Of a DNA stretch of 64,000 nucleotides, positions 32,513 through 43,339 are shown in pieces. A model generated the notes under the pieces. That model ran no database searches, was not told where the DNA came from, and saw only the letters and a program-made list of their open reading frames with translations. A program made the position numbers and the translations under genes. Positions within the stretch are counted from its first letter, which is position 1, and each line of letters begins with the position of its first letter. Location of the stretch: NCBI GenBank assembly GCA_022494885.1, contig JAGVSM010001449.1, positions 1-64,000 on the forward strand, in the 5' to 3' direction. Origin of the DNA: Micrasema longulum (taxonomy: Eukaryota; Arthropoda; Insecta; Trichoptera; Brachycentridae).

Positions 32513-32514
32513 TT

Positions 32515-32920
32515 ATTTGAAGTCTACATTAGTTGCCGACTGATAAAATGTAAAGCAGTTGTATTAAATTTATCAAAGAATAGTTTTTGTGTCTCAGTTG
32601 CTACCATACTGAGCTCTAAAGGGGCCCTGACCGGTTTCTCCTGCAGTCATCGTTCAATTGTGCGCCACAAGCGGGCTGCCGTAACTATTAACCTCCCTTC
32701 CCATTGAGGAAATTCATTGTAGCGCTACTTAGAATCGCCACTACGAGAAACCAAAAATTACTCCTTGATTCGACCGCGGCCTTTGAATTGAAGAAATATT
32801 TTGATTTCGAAATATTTCAAGACTTTTACAATATAACATGAAAAATCGGTTTTTATGCCAGTTTTTAAAACTGATAGGTTGAAATATTGTTTTGTACTTA
32901 AATATTTACATAATATAACT
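32515..32920. other. No recognisable feature
   Basis: Moderately GC-rich between 32600 and 32790, without repeat match or ORF. Confidence 0.35.
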
Positions 32921-32926
32921 ATGCGA

Positions 32927-33342
32927 AGACCACTTGAGTTTATTTTAAAGCACTGCTAGTTTCGAAAAGCACAGATCCTTTCATCTACTTGTGTTGTTTT
33001 AAACTAAACATAAATATACAGATATGAAAAGTCTAGGTATATGGGTTTTTTTTATTCACATGAAATGCAACGCTTTCATTCTACAACAAGTAATGGTCAA
33101 ATAATGAATAGCTATAAATACAAAAAAAAAAAATTAATTCATTACATTATATTTAAAAACCCCTCACCATATAATGTTTCCATTATATAAATATTTCCCT
33201 ACTTTTTAAACTCCTCCTACGCCTGTCAATGAATAGACTTTTGATTTCTGTAAATTTATGTTTAGTTTATAATAACACTCAAAGATAGAAAGATCGGCGC
33301 TTTCCGAAACTAGAAGTGCTTTGAAATAAACTCAAGTGGTCT
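32927..33342. mobile_element. PLE-like terminal repeats as a 416-bp inverted pair
   Basis: The arms 32927-33021 and 33248-33342 are inverted copies of 95 bp, with weaker pairing continuing about 20 bp inward. The right arm contains GAAAG...CTTTCCGAAACTAG, a stem II plus GAAAC arrangement like the other PLE repeats. Assignment to PLE rests on that shared layout. Confidence 0.6.
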
Positions 33343-33344
33343 GA

Positions 33345-33585
33345 GATAAAAGTTTTTTTTATTATTTTGTGTTTAATCATGTTATTCCACAAAGTGAATG
33401 CCGATTCAATCAATAATATAATTTTGAGTGAATATTTGTCGACAAAAGACTGGATTTATGGCGTTGCGTAGCATGTAAAATAATTCGATCAGATGAATCA
33501 TTTCGCAGCAATAAAAGTTTTAGCTCATTAACTTCACTAAAATAAAAAAATGTAAGAATTGAAGAAACATGTTTTTTGAAAAAAA
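33345..33585. other. No recognisable feature
   Basis: AT-rich spacer. Confidence 0.4.
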
Positions 33586-33589
33586 AAAT

Positions 33590-33715
33590 ATAGAGTTTTT
33601 ATTCAATAAAATATACACATTATTACATTATAAAGAAAACAGAGTTTTAAAATATATTTTGTCCCGATAAACTATTCAATAATAGTTTGTCATCGGGTGC
33701 TCAGACATTAGTTTT
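33590..33715 (-). repeat. Possible PLE-type terminal repeat with long hairpin
   Basis: The complement reads CTGAGCACCCGATGACAAAC. CCCGAT-CAAACTATT then folds back on AATAGTTT-ATCGGG (33665-33698). The AT-rich flank resembles that of the 51934 foldback. There is no GAAAC box, so assignment is weak. Confidence 0.35.
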
Positions 33716-33719
33716 AATA

Positions 33720-34090
33720 AATAATCAAATAAAAATCATACATATATAATACTGTATACGTATAAAATAATGAACATAAAATAAAATATTATAAGTTTAA
33801 AGAAATATATTTTTTTTAAAGTAAGAAAATATTAAATATTATTAAAATTAAAGAATAGCAATTTACTAGAATATATTTTAAATATGAGAAAAAAATTAAA
33901 CGCATATTTAAATAGTGTGTGCTCATAAATGTAATCAAAACAAGATAAAAAATAAAACAAAGTAAATCGAAAATTTCAGTTCACATCTACAGAAAAAATT
34001 AAAATAATCAGAAAATTAAAAGTACCCAAATAATTAAGATCTAAAAAACGTAAATAAAATAAGAAAGAAATAAAAGAAAAGGTGATCGAA
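33720..34090. other. AT-rich, no feature
   Basis: Over 80 percent A/T by eye. Confidence 0.4.
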
Positions 34091-34091
34091 C

Positions 34092-34150
34092 ACATGCGAA
34101 ATGATGAATGTTACACAGTGTTACCGCCACTATCTTAAAGCGGAAGGTAT
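34092..34150 (+). repeat. Unit S fragment
   Basis: ATGATGAATGTTACACAGTG marks the family core. Only about 50 bases are recognisable. Confidence 0.4.
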
Positions 34151-34655
34151 TTAAACAATTTGGCTGTCATTTCAGTATTGGCAGTTACCAACCATTATAA
34201 ATCCCATTTATCGAATCATAAAACAAAAATTAATAAAAACCTTCTCCTACACAATTCGCTATTTGTCACTTTCGTTGTTCTGCCGATTAAGGTTCGATAT
34301 ATTTTATTAAAATCTATTAAAACATTTTAGAAAAGAAAAACAGGCGCAAAAAGTAAAAACTTTGAATACAGTTTGATCATGTTGTCTTGGGCATCTTTGT
34401 GTTTCTTCTTTTTATATAGTAACTGCGCAATCAACTCAGAGATTCGTTTTTTTAGGACTTGTCTGAACAACAAACTGGGCCATCACCATAATATATACTT
34501 TTCTGATAAAGTGCCCACTGCGATCGCTCCCTTAGTGACTCTGAAATAGCGGGGGGTTGTTCTGATGACTATATTAGTCCCCCAGAATGGAGCACCGACT
34601 CCTAGCCATGGAATAATTATATGGATGGGCTAAATAATTATTTACCATTTTATTC
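34151..34655. other. No recognisable feature
   Basis: Contains a moderately GC-rich patch at 34500-34620 without assignment. Confidence 0.35.
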
Positions 34656-34660
34656 TAACT

Positions 34661-34742
34661 CTAGGTGGTCAGTGGCCACCAGATACTGGCCGCTGGCCGC
34701 TAGCCACTGCTAGTAACTGGCCACTGGCCGATGGCCGTGCAA
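34661..34742. repeat. Short GC-rich minisatellite of CTGGCCACTGGCCG words
   Basis: Variants of ACTGGCCGCTGGCC, GCTAGCCACTGC and ACTGGCCACTGGCC follow one another in about 80 bp within very AT-rich DNA. Confidence 0.7.
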
Positions 34743-34744
34743 AA

Positions 34745-35180
34745 AAATCTGCTTATCATTTTATTAGATTACATTTTCACAATTTTAATTACGTTCGTAC
34801 TATTTTTATTTAATACGGAACATCAATGTTAATTTGAAAAACAGTTATGTCTAGGTTATATTTAAAATATTTAAAAAAATAACACATCACTCATGTTAGA
34901 ATAGTTCCAAACTCATGGAAATGTAAACTTCTATTTAATATTAAAATGAATAACTAAAAAAAATTTTTGCACTTGGAACAATACTTGAAAAATTTTTTGA
35001 TCTTAAATCTTAACTCAGTAGAGCGTACCAAAAAATGTTGTGCTGAAAATCTAAAATAAACGATGATTTATTTGGGCACATAAGATACTATGTTTTCAAT
35101 AATATTCTACTAAAAAACAGTAGTATAATAAATAGCGGTTATCTAAGTTCATATTTACGAGAAATGACTTTGTTTCAATA
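34745..35180. other. No recognisable feature
   Basis: AT-rich spacer. Confidence 0.4.
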
Positions 35181-35184
35181 TATG

Positions 35185-35500
35185 GTATAGAAACTAAGGC
35201 TGACACAGTTAGAACCAAAAACCTTCTTCGGGCCTCTGAAATGAGAGTACTGCGCACAATGGCAGGGAGGACTCTCAGGGGCAAAGTTTGAAATTCTAAA
35301 GAAACAGAGACCAGTTAAACAGAAGACATCGTGAGATGGTGGTACTAGCGAGACCACGTGAATAGGATAGATAGTACAAGATTCTCAAAGTGGTTGCTCG
35401 CAATGTATACGTGGGACATCGCTAGCCAGGAAGACCGCCAAAAAATGGAACGATAGCTGGTGCTCCACTTCCCAAAAAGACAGCTCCTGTTAATCAGATC
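35185..35500 (+). mobile_element. RTE-type LINE, C-terminal fragment
   Basis: Plus-strand frames read EMRVLRTIAGRTL followed by VRWWY and RRDHVNRMDSTRFSK, the familiar 'EMRVLR.IAGKTLRDRVRN...WRDHVNRM' end of RTE-like ORFs. Frameshifts at 35270-35350 break it. Confidence 0.7.
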
Positions 35501-36030
35501 GAATTTATATGGGGATCATGTTAGGATCTGTGTTGGTACTTGCCAGAAGTGTCTTGATAATTTAATGTACTTATGTGCTTTGGACTGCGAATGGTTTTTC
35601 TTCTGTTGTTTGAGTGCGTGTTGTGTTGGGCGAATTCTTTGAATGTTTCTTATATGTATTTGATTTTTGAGTCATTGTTTGTTTTGTTCGTATTTCTACG
35701 TTCTTCTTCTTTTTCGAAACGGGACCTGGAGCGTATTTCCACGGTCTCAATTTGGAACTAACAACAGACTCCTTCACTGTCATGCAGGTAAATAAGAGGA
35801 AGGTGATTGCGCCGACCATGTGTATATCGTGGGTTAATGTATTGAAATCAAGTATTTAAGATTTGTTCCAATTTTACTCTTTTATATCTTATTTAAATAT
35901 ATAAAAATGTTAAGTGACTCATTTAAAAACGTGTTTTTAATTTTTCCGTTTCTTAATTTTATATTAAGTTATTTAAAACTTTTAGCCTTAATGAAATACC
36001 GGGTATACGATTTAATCTTATATTTATTTT
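35501..36030. other. No firm feature
   Basis: Open frames on both strands at 35570-35820 are T- or K-rich and match nothing. The block may be LINE UTR. Confidence 0.3.
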
Positions 36031-36035
36031 TAAAA

Positions 36036-36300
36036 CTACAGATTTATGAAATTTAATATGGCTAAGTGTATTTTGCCAGTTTGTAGAGCGTTAAAAGCTT
36101 TACAAAACTGCATCATTAAGTCAAATCCGCATATTTTCGAGTTAACGTTTTTTGCCAGTATACCCACGACATGATTAATCCCGAATTGACAATACTGCAG
36201 TAGGGGTACAATGAAAGGTTTTAATGTTATTTTCGTGGTTTGTAACGAAATATTCACAAGTCTGCTTAAAGAGCTTCGGCAAAGGGGCACGTGCTTTTAT
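36036..36300 (-). mobile_element. Possible LINE RT fragment
   Basis: The minus strand reads TTKITLKPFIVPLLQYCQFG, faintly like the 'KPYIRP.LEYCS.VW' block of LINE RTs. Nothing else supports it. Confidence 0.25.
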
Positions 36301-36304
36301 TTTA

Positions 36305-36920
36305 GCTCATATTTAAGAACAGATCAATGATCTAGAACAAGTAGAAGAAGAAGAAGATTAATATCTACTGCTACCTAATAATATTAATAAATTTAATTCT
36401 GAACATCAACAAATTCTAATGAATTTCTTTACAATTTTGACGATGCATTTGAAATGTCTTAATTATTCGATGTAATACCAATCTAGTCCGTTTATAGTAC
36501 ACTTCCAATCATTCGTGAATAGCATCCAACTGGGACGAGATATAATGCTAGAAATTAGTTTTTAGAACTGACTACCAAGATGACATCTCACTCTCGACTA
36601 CAATACTATTATTCAATTCATCCAATCCTATTCCAAGAACGTGCATTCAAATTTATATCATTCTTTATTCAAATTGAAATCAGACCAATTTTAAAAAATG
36701 AATTAAGAATATTTAATTCAAAAACGTTTTGACTGGTCGAATCAAAATGCCGTTGTAAGAAAATTGATTTGTGTTTTTTTACGAGTAATATTTATATTCC
36801 TTATAATTTTGGACAAACATGCTTTAAAATCAATTTAGAAATAAATCTGCTTGGTATTTCATGAAAGCTGTTGAGATTTGAATTGTCAATTCTAAGAAGT
36901 AAACTAAATATTATTTAAAT
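36305..36920. other. No recognisable feature
   Basis: AT-rich, starting with a short (GAA)n at 36341-36357. Confidence 0.4.
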
Positions 36921-36924
36921 TTAT

Positions 36925-37320
36925 TTCAACAGAGAGAGAAAACATTTTTGAGAAGGAAATATGGAAGTCTAGGCATTTGCAGGGCTTATGACCTGTCATT
37001 GGCTGGTTTAAGTTGCCACTTTACACACTGTGTAACATTCACCATTCTGCCCATGTTTAAACATCCACATTGCCGGATGAATCTCACCCACATAATAAAG
37101 GTTTCAGCTCCTTTACTACACAAAAGTCAACAGATGGAAGAGTTGAGGAAACGCCTAGACTTCCATATTCTCTTCTCAAAAATGTATTCCCTCTCTGTCG
37201 AAATAAATTTAAATATGAATAACTCCCTAGGGAGGAAATCCTGCCAGTCCACAAGCATTTGGACATACTCAAACATTATTAAATATTATTTCTTTAAATT
37301 AAATCCCGATGAATCAAAAA
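36925..37320. repeat. Unit S, inverted left part joined to a plus right part
   Basis: 36925-37080 is the complement orientation (CAGGGCTTATGACCTGTCAT, then the palindromic core at 37021-37035). From 37080 the sequence switches to plus orientation (ATGAATCTCACCCACATAAT ... CTTCCATATTCTCTTCTCAA ... AACTCCCTAGGGAG). Confidence 0.75.
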
Positions 37321-37406
37321 TCTAATTTACATTTTTCGACTGTAGACATACCAAAAAATATTTTTAAAATGCTGTAAATATTCCCTCTTCTTTATGATAC
37401 TTTTTT

Positions 37407-37645
37407 TCAATGAGGAAGTTCAGTACTACGGGAAATTGGATATAAACCATGTTTAAAATTAGAGCATTTAATTGTACGGCGAAATTTTTTTGAAAATGTA
37501 TGAAAAAATATAAATAAAAATTAACCACTTGAAATGACGTCACAAGTTAAAGACAATCAGAACAACTCATCAAAGAAAACTAGTGACAAAAAAAAAATTA
37601 TAAAAAAATCGTAGCGATGATAATACGATACATTAAATAAAAATA
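37407..37645 (+). mobile_element. Putative MITE (GAGGAAGTTCAGT family), 5' part
   Basis: Starts TTCAATGAGGAAGTTCAGTA and shares ATTTAATTGTACGGCGAAAT, AATGACGTCAC and AATCGTAGCGATGATAATAC with 38088-38472. The right end is lost. Confidence 0.55.
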
Positions 37646-37834
37646 AAAAGATTGGCTTAATTTGTAGTCTATCGACAAATATATATACGATAAAAAGACA
37701 GCTTAAAAAAGATAAATAAATAAATATTCAAGTAAAAATCCTGAGAAGTGACTTCGGTTAGTACATTTGCCTACATTCCTGATGTTCTGAGTTCAGTTAC
37801 CGATAGGGCCGTCATATCTATTTAATTAAGTCTA

Positions 37835-38055
37835 ATGGTGAATGTTGCACAGGTGTAAAGTAGCCACTTAAACCAGCCAATGACAGTTCATAAGCCCTGT
37901 AAATGCCTAGACTTATATAGTCCTCTTTCTAAAATGTTCTCCATCTCTATTGTAATATGTTAGTATTAATAACTTCCCAGAGGATAAAATCCTTTCAGTC
38001 CTTATCTACAAAAATTTTGACAAACTTAAAATATTATTGAAAAAATGGAACAATA
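37835..38055 (+). repeat. Unit S, right part
   Basis: Core degenerate (TTGCACAGGTGTAAA), followed by CCAGCCAATGACAGTTCATA and the remaining unit to ACAAACTTAAAATATTATTG. Confidence 0.7.
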
Positions 38056-38087
38056 TTTTTTATTTATTCTCATCCCCGTATTAGAAT

Positions 38088-38472
38088 AACAAAGAAGTTT
38101 AGTGCTACGGCAAATTAATTATACAAATTAATTTCTTACGCATGATAAAAATTTAAGCATTTAATTGCACTGCGAAGTTTCTTTAAAATGTATCAAAAAA
38201 TTCATAAAAATGAATGACTCTAAATGACGTCACTAGTTTTCCAAAATTAACCAATGATAGTGTTCTTATATATTTCCGGTTTCCGGGTAGCCAGCCCTCC
38301 TATCAGGACAACTCACCTCAGAGAACTGGTGATGTCACTCGCGGGATAGTTAAAAAAATGCGAAACTTTAAGAAATCGTAGCGATGATAATACGTCACGA
38401 TTTTTTTTAATGGGTTAATTATTTTTTAAGTCTAAAAAAAAAAAATATTTAAAAAACACCGAACTTCCTCAA
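38088..38472 (+). mobile_element. Putative MITE (GAGGAAGTTCAGT family), full copy
   Basis: The right end ACACCGAACTTCCTCAATTA is the approximate reverse complement of the family start TTCAATGAGGAAGTTCAGT. The element is about 385 bp, non-coding, with an internal TGACGTCACTAG. Related copies are at 37407, 41120 and a trace at 60442. Confidence 0.55.
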
Positions 38473-38479
38473 TTACATT

Positions 38480-38850
38480 CTGTTCCTTATAGCATTCAAA
38501 ACTTCTGCTGACGATAAGTTTAAATAAAACCTACTATGATAAATCCAATGTTATTTTTTACATATTTTATATAGGGGTTGCTTTATTATTTACCTTGCTT
38601 AAAATATACAAGGTTTATATTTCTAAAGTGGATTTGTCTCCAATAAAATTTCTTTTAATTTATCTAAACTTTTGGGATTAGGAAGGATATACTGAAGTGG
38701 GCCAATCAGGAACTTCTCAGCATTTGCTCATGTGGAGAGGAAACCACTTAAAACTCTTAACTCTTAATCCAATGTAATTAAACTCATTAAAATAATATTA
38801 TGTAAACTCTTGTATTTACCTTGTAAAAAATTGTAATAATATTCTTTAGA
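38480..38850. other. No recognisable feature
   Basis: AT-rich spacer. Confidence 0.4.
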
Positions 38851-39350
38851 CTATACTCGGTCAAAAAGAAATACCAATTTTTCAACTCTTGTATAATGCC
38901 AGTACTCCTACATGGGTGCGAATCTTGGCACCTTACCAAAGCTCAAAACACCAAACTTCTGAGTTTTGAGAGTAAGTGCTTGCGGAGAATATTAGGTATA
39001 AGGTGGTTCGATTTTATAACTAACATTGAAGTACGTAAACGGACGCAGCAGCCTCTTATAACGAGCCTCTTATAACGGGCGGATGCAGCGGCGGACCCGG
39101 CTTGGGCACGTACTGCGCATGTCTCAGGAAAACCTTAAACCTAAGTTGCCCCTTTTTTAAACTTGCGGGCTCACGCCGTCCTGGAAGGCCGTCGATGACG
39201 ATCTTTCGACTTTATTCAGCGGAATTAAGGGGCGCTGGATTGACGTGGGAAGAGGCGAAAATGCTGGCTGGCGATAGGGTCTCCTGGAGGCAACTGGTGA
39301 TGTCCACATGCTCCACTTAGGAGCGGATGTGGAAAAGAGGAAGAAGAAAA
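38851..39350 (+). mobile_element. GHVLRMP-type LINE, C-terminal fragment
   Basis: Reads MPVLLHGCESWHLTKAQNTK, FESKCLRRILGIRWFDFITN and, after indels, GSRRPGRPSMTIFRLYSAEL followed by LTWEEAKMLAGDRVSWRQL. It ends GAGCGGATGTGGAAAAGAGG. The last 70 codons are open (39102-39320). A local duplication of CCTCTTATAACG near 39050-39080 disrupts the GHVLRMP block. Confidence 0.75.
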
Positions 39351-39419
39351 TTTTTCAGACAATAATGAAAAATAATAATTATATCAGTTTCAACTGTCAA
39401 TCCTTACTGCTTTTGTATA

Positions 39420-40462
39420 GATATATTTTCAGCAAGGCTTACTACAGGAGTAAAAAAATATTCTCACATTTCACAACATGTTAGAGATTTGCACTGGTTA
39501 AAAAGCCCAGAGAGAGTAAAATACAAGCTTTGCTGGACAGTATTCAAAATCCTTCATGAAATGGCTCCAAGATACTTATCGGACCTTTATATTAAAGAAA
39601 ATACACGTCAAAGAAAATCTACTCTTAGATCAGCATTTGATTCAGGCAGAGGAAAACTTGTCGAAATCCGGCGCTCCCAAAACACTAGATTCGGAGATCG
39701 AGTTTTTTCCGTTGCCGGCCCCTCTGCCTGGAACCAAGTGCCTTCAAACTTACGAATCATCGACCGACCCAGTCAGTTCAGATTCCAACTAAAATCCTCG
39801 ATTTTAGATCAGAAAATATAATATATCAGTTTTGTTTAGTTAGAATGCAAGTTTAAGTTTTTATAAAAAAAATTGCGTTCAAACTCGGAATCACAAGAGA
39901 TCACTTTTACTTTACCGACATGGAACTTTTCCTGAATACATCCAGTCTCTCATAACGTCGATTTTATGCAAATTTAATGTGCATGTTTAAGATACTTAAT
40001 AGTTTATTTGATATCCCAACTATTCCCCAACAAATTTCTCTTAATGTTCCTTCACGTAGACTCAGAAATAATGAAATTCTGTTCCTCGGTAATCATAAGA
40101 CTAATTATGGTTTCCAAGCGCCTCTACCCAGAATGATTAGGTTTGTAAATGAAAATCAAGATCTAAATTATTTTGATTGCAAATTGAGTTTTTTTACAAA
40201 TAGGCTGAAGAAATATTCCCAATAAATTGACTGTATATTTGTAGAATTAATCTGGATTCCATAATGCCTGTCTAATGTATTAACTTGTCTTTGCTTTTAT
40301 TTGTTGTATTCCTTCTATTATTTGTTATTGTAGTATTATTGTTTTTCATTATATGATTTGTTTAAATTGGACATTGTCCGTGAATTTGTTAAATAAATAA
40401 GTATACAATTGTAACGCGCACTTGAGGTGATTTTTCACGAAAATGGGGCCGTATAAATCAGC
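39420..40462 (+). mobile_element. L2/CR1-like LINE 3' end, split by a jockey-like LINE
   Basis: 39420-39821 encodes a GVKKYSH-like start and then LHWLKSPERVKYKLCWTVFK, APRYLSDLYIKENTRQRKS and FSVAAGPSAWN-type sequence to a stop: a full-length L2-type C-terminus with 110 open codons. The 3' UTR runs to 39856, is interrupted by 39857-40393, and resumes as TATACAATTGTAACGCGCAC to the terminus near 40462. The intact minus copy at 23835-23935 proves the junction. Confidence 0.8.
39857..40393 (+). mobile_element. Jockey-like LINE inserted in an L2-like LINE
   Basis: Frames read GITRDHFYFTDMELFLNTSS, a stop, then MCMFKILNSLFDIPTIPQQI, LNVPSRRLRNNEILFL and KTNYGFQAPLPRMIRFVNEN to a stop at 40225. 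The UTR ends in TTGTTAAATAAATAA. It is younger than the L2 copy it splits. Confidence 0.75.
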
Positions 40463-40544
40463 CAACTTTATTCTTATTAATTATTTTATTTTTTATTAAT
40501 ATCCCTACAGAGATGAGGTAGAATTTTTTCAAATTCAGGATTAT

Positions 40545-40592
40545 GGACATTCGAGCGTTTACAGGGCTTATGACCTGTCATTGGCCTATTAT
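40545..40592 (-). repeat. Unit S fragment
   Basis: ACAGGGCTTATGACCTGTCA plus ATTGGCC only. Confidence 0.6.
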
Positions 40593-40595
40593 TTT

Positions 40596-40735
40596 ATTAC
40601 AAAGATACCAGTCTCATAGAAGAAAGCGATAAAACCAGTTTTTATTATTATTATTAAGTATTCCATTCTTATTATTAATTATTCCAAACTTGTGGATTTA
40701 AGTACTCATATTATTCGTCTTCGGTTTCTATAATA
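40596..40735 (+). mobile_element. PLE terminal repeat, degenerate hammerhead-like
   Basis: ACAAAGATACCAGTCTCATA, GAAAGCGATAAAACCAGT and ATTCCAAACTTGTGGATTTA follow the order of the copy at 20765-20860 but are mutated, with a (TTA)n expansion between them. Confidence 0.5.
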
Positions 40736-40739
40736 AAAT

Positions 40740-41115
40740 AAAAATATATAAATAGCTTTTCTCGGAAAGGATAAATTATTATCGAAAAATGAATTTCGAG
40801 AATTAGTTTTTCAATGAAAGGTTCATCGCATTAGAGTTTGCATCCTTAGTGCATAGTGCATACGGTCAATATTGCATATAGAGCAGGTAAGTCGATGGTT
40901 AATGCACTGAACACAGTGAGCTTGAGCCTCGGTAACGAAGAAAATAAATCAGTATCGAAATATAATGTGGGCCGAAATAATAGTTAATCGGAACAATTAT
41001 GACCGGTCCGTGGAACAATTTTGTTGTTAATTAAACGGTGTTGAAATTGCCTGTTAACTGGGCATTAGAATCTCATTGGTTGTAAGGCAGGTTTGAACTC
41101 AGGTGTTTTTGGACG
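40740..41115. other. No recognisable feature
   Basis: AT-rich spacer with no repeat match. Confidence 0.4.
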
Positions 41116-41119
41116 TTAT

Positions 41120-41470
41120 TTCAATGAAGAAGTTAAGTGCTACGAGAAATTGAATATAAAAAATGTTTTCTTACGCGCTGTAAAAATAAAAGCTTTAAAT
41201 TGTACTGTTAAGTTTCTTAAAAAATATATTTAAAAATTAACAAAAATCATTTAAATAAAAGCGAACTACTTTGATCAACGTTACTTGTTATTTCAAATCA
41301 ACCAGTGATAGTATTGTGATATAATATTCAGTTTGCAGGAAGCCAATTCACCAATCAGCAGAATATACCTAAGAGAATTTGTGACGTCAAACGCGAATAA
41401 ATTTCAAAATTACAAGAAATTAAAAAATTATAACGCTGATATTACGATTCTAATTAATACATATTTTTTT
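41120..41470 (+). mobile_element. Putative MITE (GAGGAAGTTCAGT family)
   Basis: Starts TTCAATGAAGAAGTTAAGTG and contains AACCAGTGATAGTATTGTGA and TTGTGACGTCAAACGCGAAT, aligned with 38088-38420. Confidence 0.5.
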
Positions 41471-41514
41471 AATTTGGAATAATAATGTATTAACATCATC
41501 ATTTCATCATTCAA

Positions 41515-41664
41515 GGTAAGATAATTAGTCTTACCCTTCAGGAACCAGTCCAGAGACTATGAAATACTATAGTGTAAAAACACCTTTAAAAATGAATACT
41601 TCATGCCAACGATGCCGAGAATCAAACCCGATATCTCTCGCTGACTACTACACCACGAGGCCGA
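41515..41664 (-). mobile_element. SINE-A copy, mutated box B
   Basis: The complement begins CGGCCTCGTGGTGTAGTAGT. Box B is GTTTGATTCTC, and the body phrase ATGAAGTATTCATTTTTAAA follows. Confidence 0.7.
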
Positions 41665-41779
41665 TATTTTACAAAAAAATATTTTAAAATCTACTGTACT
41701 TCTTCCTTTCTTATCACTTAGTCAGAAGTTTGGTGTTTTGAGCTTCGGTAAGATACCTAAGTAAGAAGGGGTTTAATAA

Positions 41780-42285
41780 CAATGTTTTGGGTATGTCCAA
41801 ATGTTTGCATACTAGCTAGATTTCCTCCTTAAGGAGTTATTTAGATTTAAATATGTTGCAACAGATAGGAAAAACATTTTTGAGAAGGGAATATGGAAGT
41901 CTCGGCATCAACGGGTCTTATGCCCTGTCATTGGCTGGTTTGAGTGGCCACTTTGCACACTATAATATTTTCCCCATTTTGCCAATGTTTAAACATCCAC
42001 ATTTCTTCAACTCTTCCATCTGTTGACTTTTGTGGGGTAAAATAGCTGAAAACCTTAATCATGTATGTAAGATTCATCCGGCTAACCAATTCACCTACTA
42101 GGCAACGCCTAAAAACCATTTTTCAATTTTTATACTTCTTTTACCAGTTGGGCAGAATGATGAATGATAAACCAGCCAATGACAGGTCATAAGGTCATAA
42201 GCTTTGTAAATGCCTAGACTTCCATATCCCTTTCGCGAAAATGTTTTTTCTCTCTGTTGCAACAAATTTAGTGCTTTAATAAACT
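41780..42285. repeat. Unit S, long minus copy meeting a plus copy
   Basis: 41780-42120 runs in complement (TATGTCCAAATGTTTGCATA ... ACTAGGCAACGCC, the unit start). 42150-42285 runs in plus (CCAGCCAATGACAGGTCATA). This is the inverse arrangement of 127-300. Confidence 0.75.
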
Positions 42286-42413
42286 TTAATCCTATTGAAT
42301 TACTAACGTTTCGTTTTTTTTTTTTACCTAGCCGAACCGAAGGGGGGATTTGAATCCCCATTGGCCGATTTAAATTCGATAACTCGAGTATTATTAAAGC
42401 TATTTGCCCCAAA

Positions 42414-43335
42414 ATAAGACTCTTTGCAGACGATGCCTTAATATATATATCGGGAGAAAATTATAAAACAATTATGGACAGACTAAATCATGATCTTAAT
42501 AGTGTATCACTGTGGCTAAAAATTAATAAATTAAAATTAAATGTTAACAAAACTAAATATATGAATATAGGAAACAAAAGAATAGAAATTACACCATCAA
42601 TTGTAATAGAAAATGAAAAACTTAATGAAGTCACTGAAATTAAATATTTAGGTGTAATGTTGGATTCAAAACTTACATTTCACCAAAACGCTAAGATGGT
42701 AATAAATAAGATTGCAAAAAAATATCAATTTTGGGAAGGATCAGAAGATTTATTGATAAGGACTCCTGCAAAACTATTTACAAAGCAATTATTGAACCAC
42801 ACGTTAACTACTGTAGTAGCATTTTATTTTTATCAAACAAAGAAAACATAGATAAACTAACTGTATTACAAAATAAAGCCTTTAGAATCATTTTGAAAAA
42901 AAACAGATATACGAGGGTAAAGTCGATGGTAAATGAAATGAAATTATTAACATATAAACAAAGAATATTTTACAATACAATGATATTTGTTCATAAAATT
43001 ATAAACTCTAATAAAAAAACAGAATTTTGGAAAAAAATTGATCGGAACCAGCATGAACACGATCACAATACTAGAGAAAAGAACAAAATTAGACTTCCAT
43101 TTAGGAAAAAGGCAAAGTCACAAAACTCAATTTTATTTAAAGCAATTAAAAAGTATTACGAAATGGAAAAAAATATTTATGAAGAAAAAAACATATCAAA
43201 ATTTAAAATAATGGTCAAGACATATGTGATAAACATTTTATAAATTAAATATATTTGCAATGTTATTATTAGAACACACATAACAATATGTATGATATGT
43301 GTGCCCTACTTTAAGATTTAAATAAAAAAAATATA
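42414..43335 (+). mobile_element. Jockey-like LINE, C-terminal half of RT
   Basis: The frame opens at IRLFADDALIYISGENYKTI (the LFADD catalytic palm box) and continues with LKINKLKLNVNKTKYMNIGN and EIKYLGVMLDSKLTF. A deletion near 42735 shifts the frame by one. The second frame reads YKAIIEPHVNYCSSILFLSN, QNKAFRIILKKNRYTRV and on to a stop at 43243. The UTR ends GTGCCCTACTTTAAG plus an A-rich tail. It is 5'-truncated and has one frameshift. Confidence 0.85.
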
Positions 43336-43339
43336 TATT

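Noticed and set aside
35571..35819. Overlapping plus and minus frames of 60-80 codons
   Set aside because: Neither matches a family, and both overlap; probably LINE UTR or spacer.
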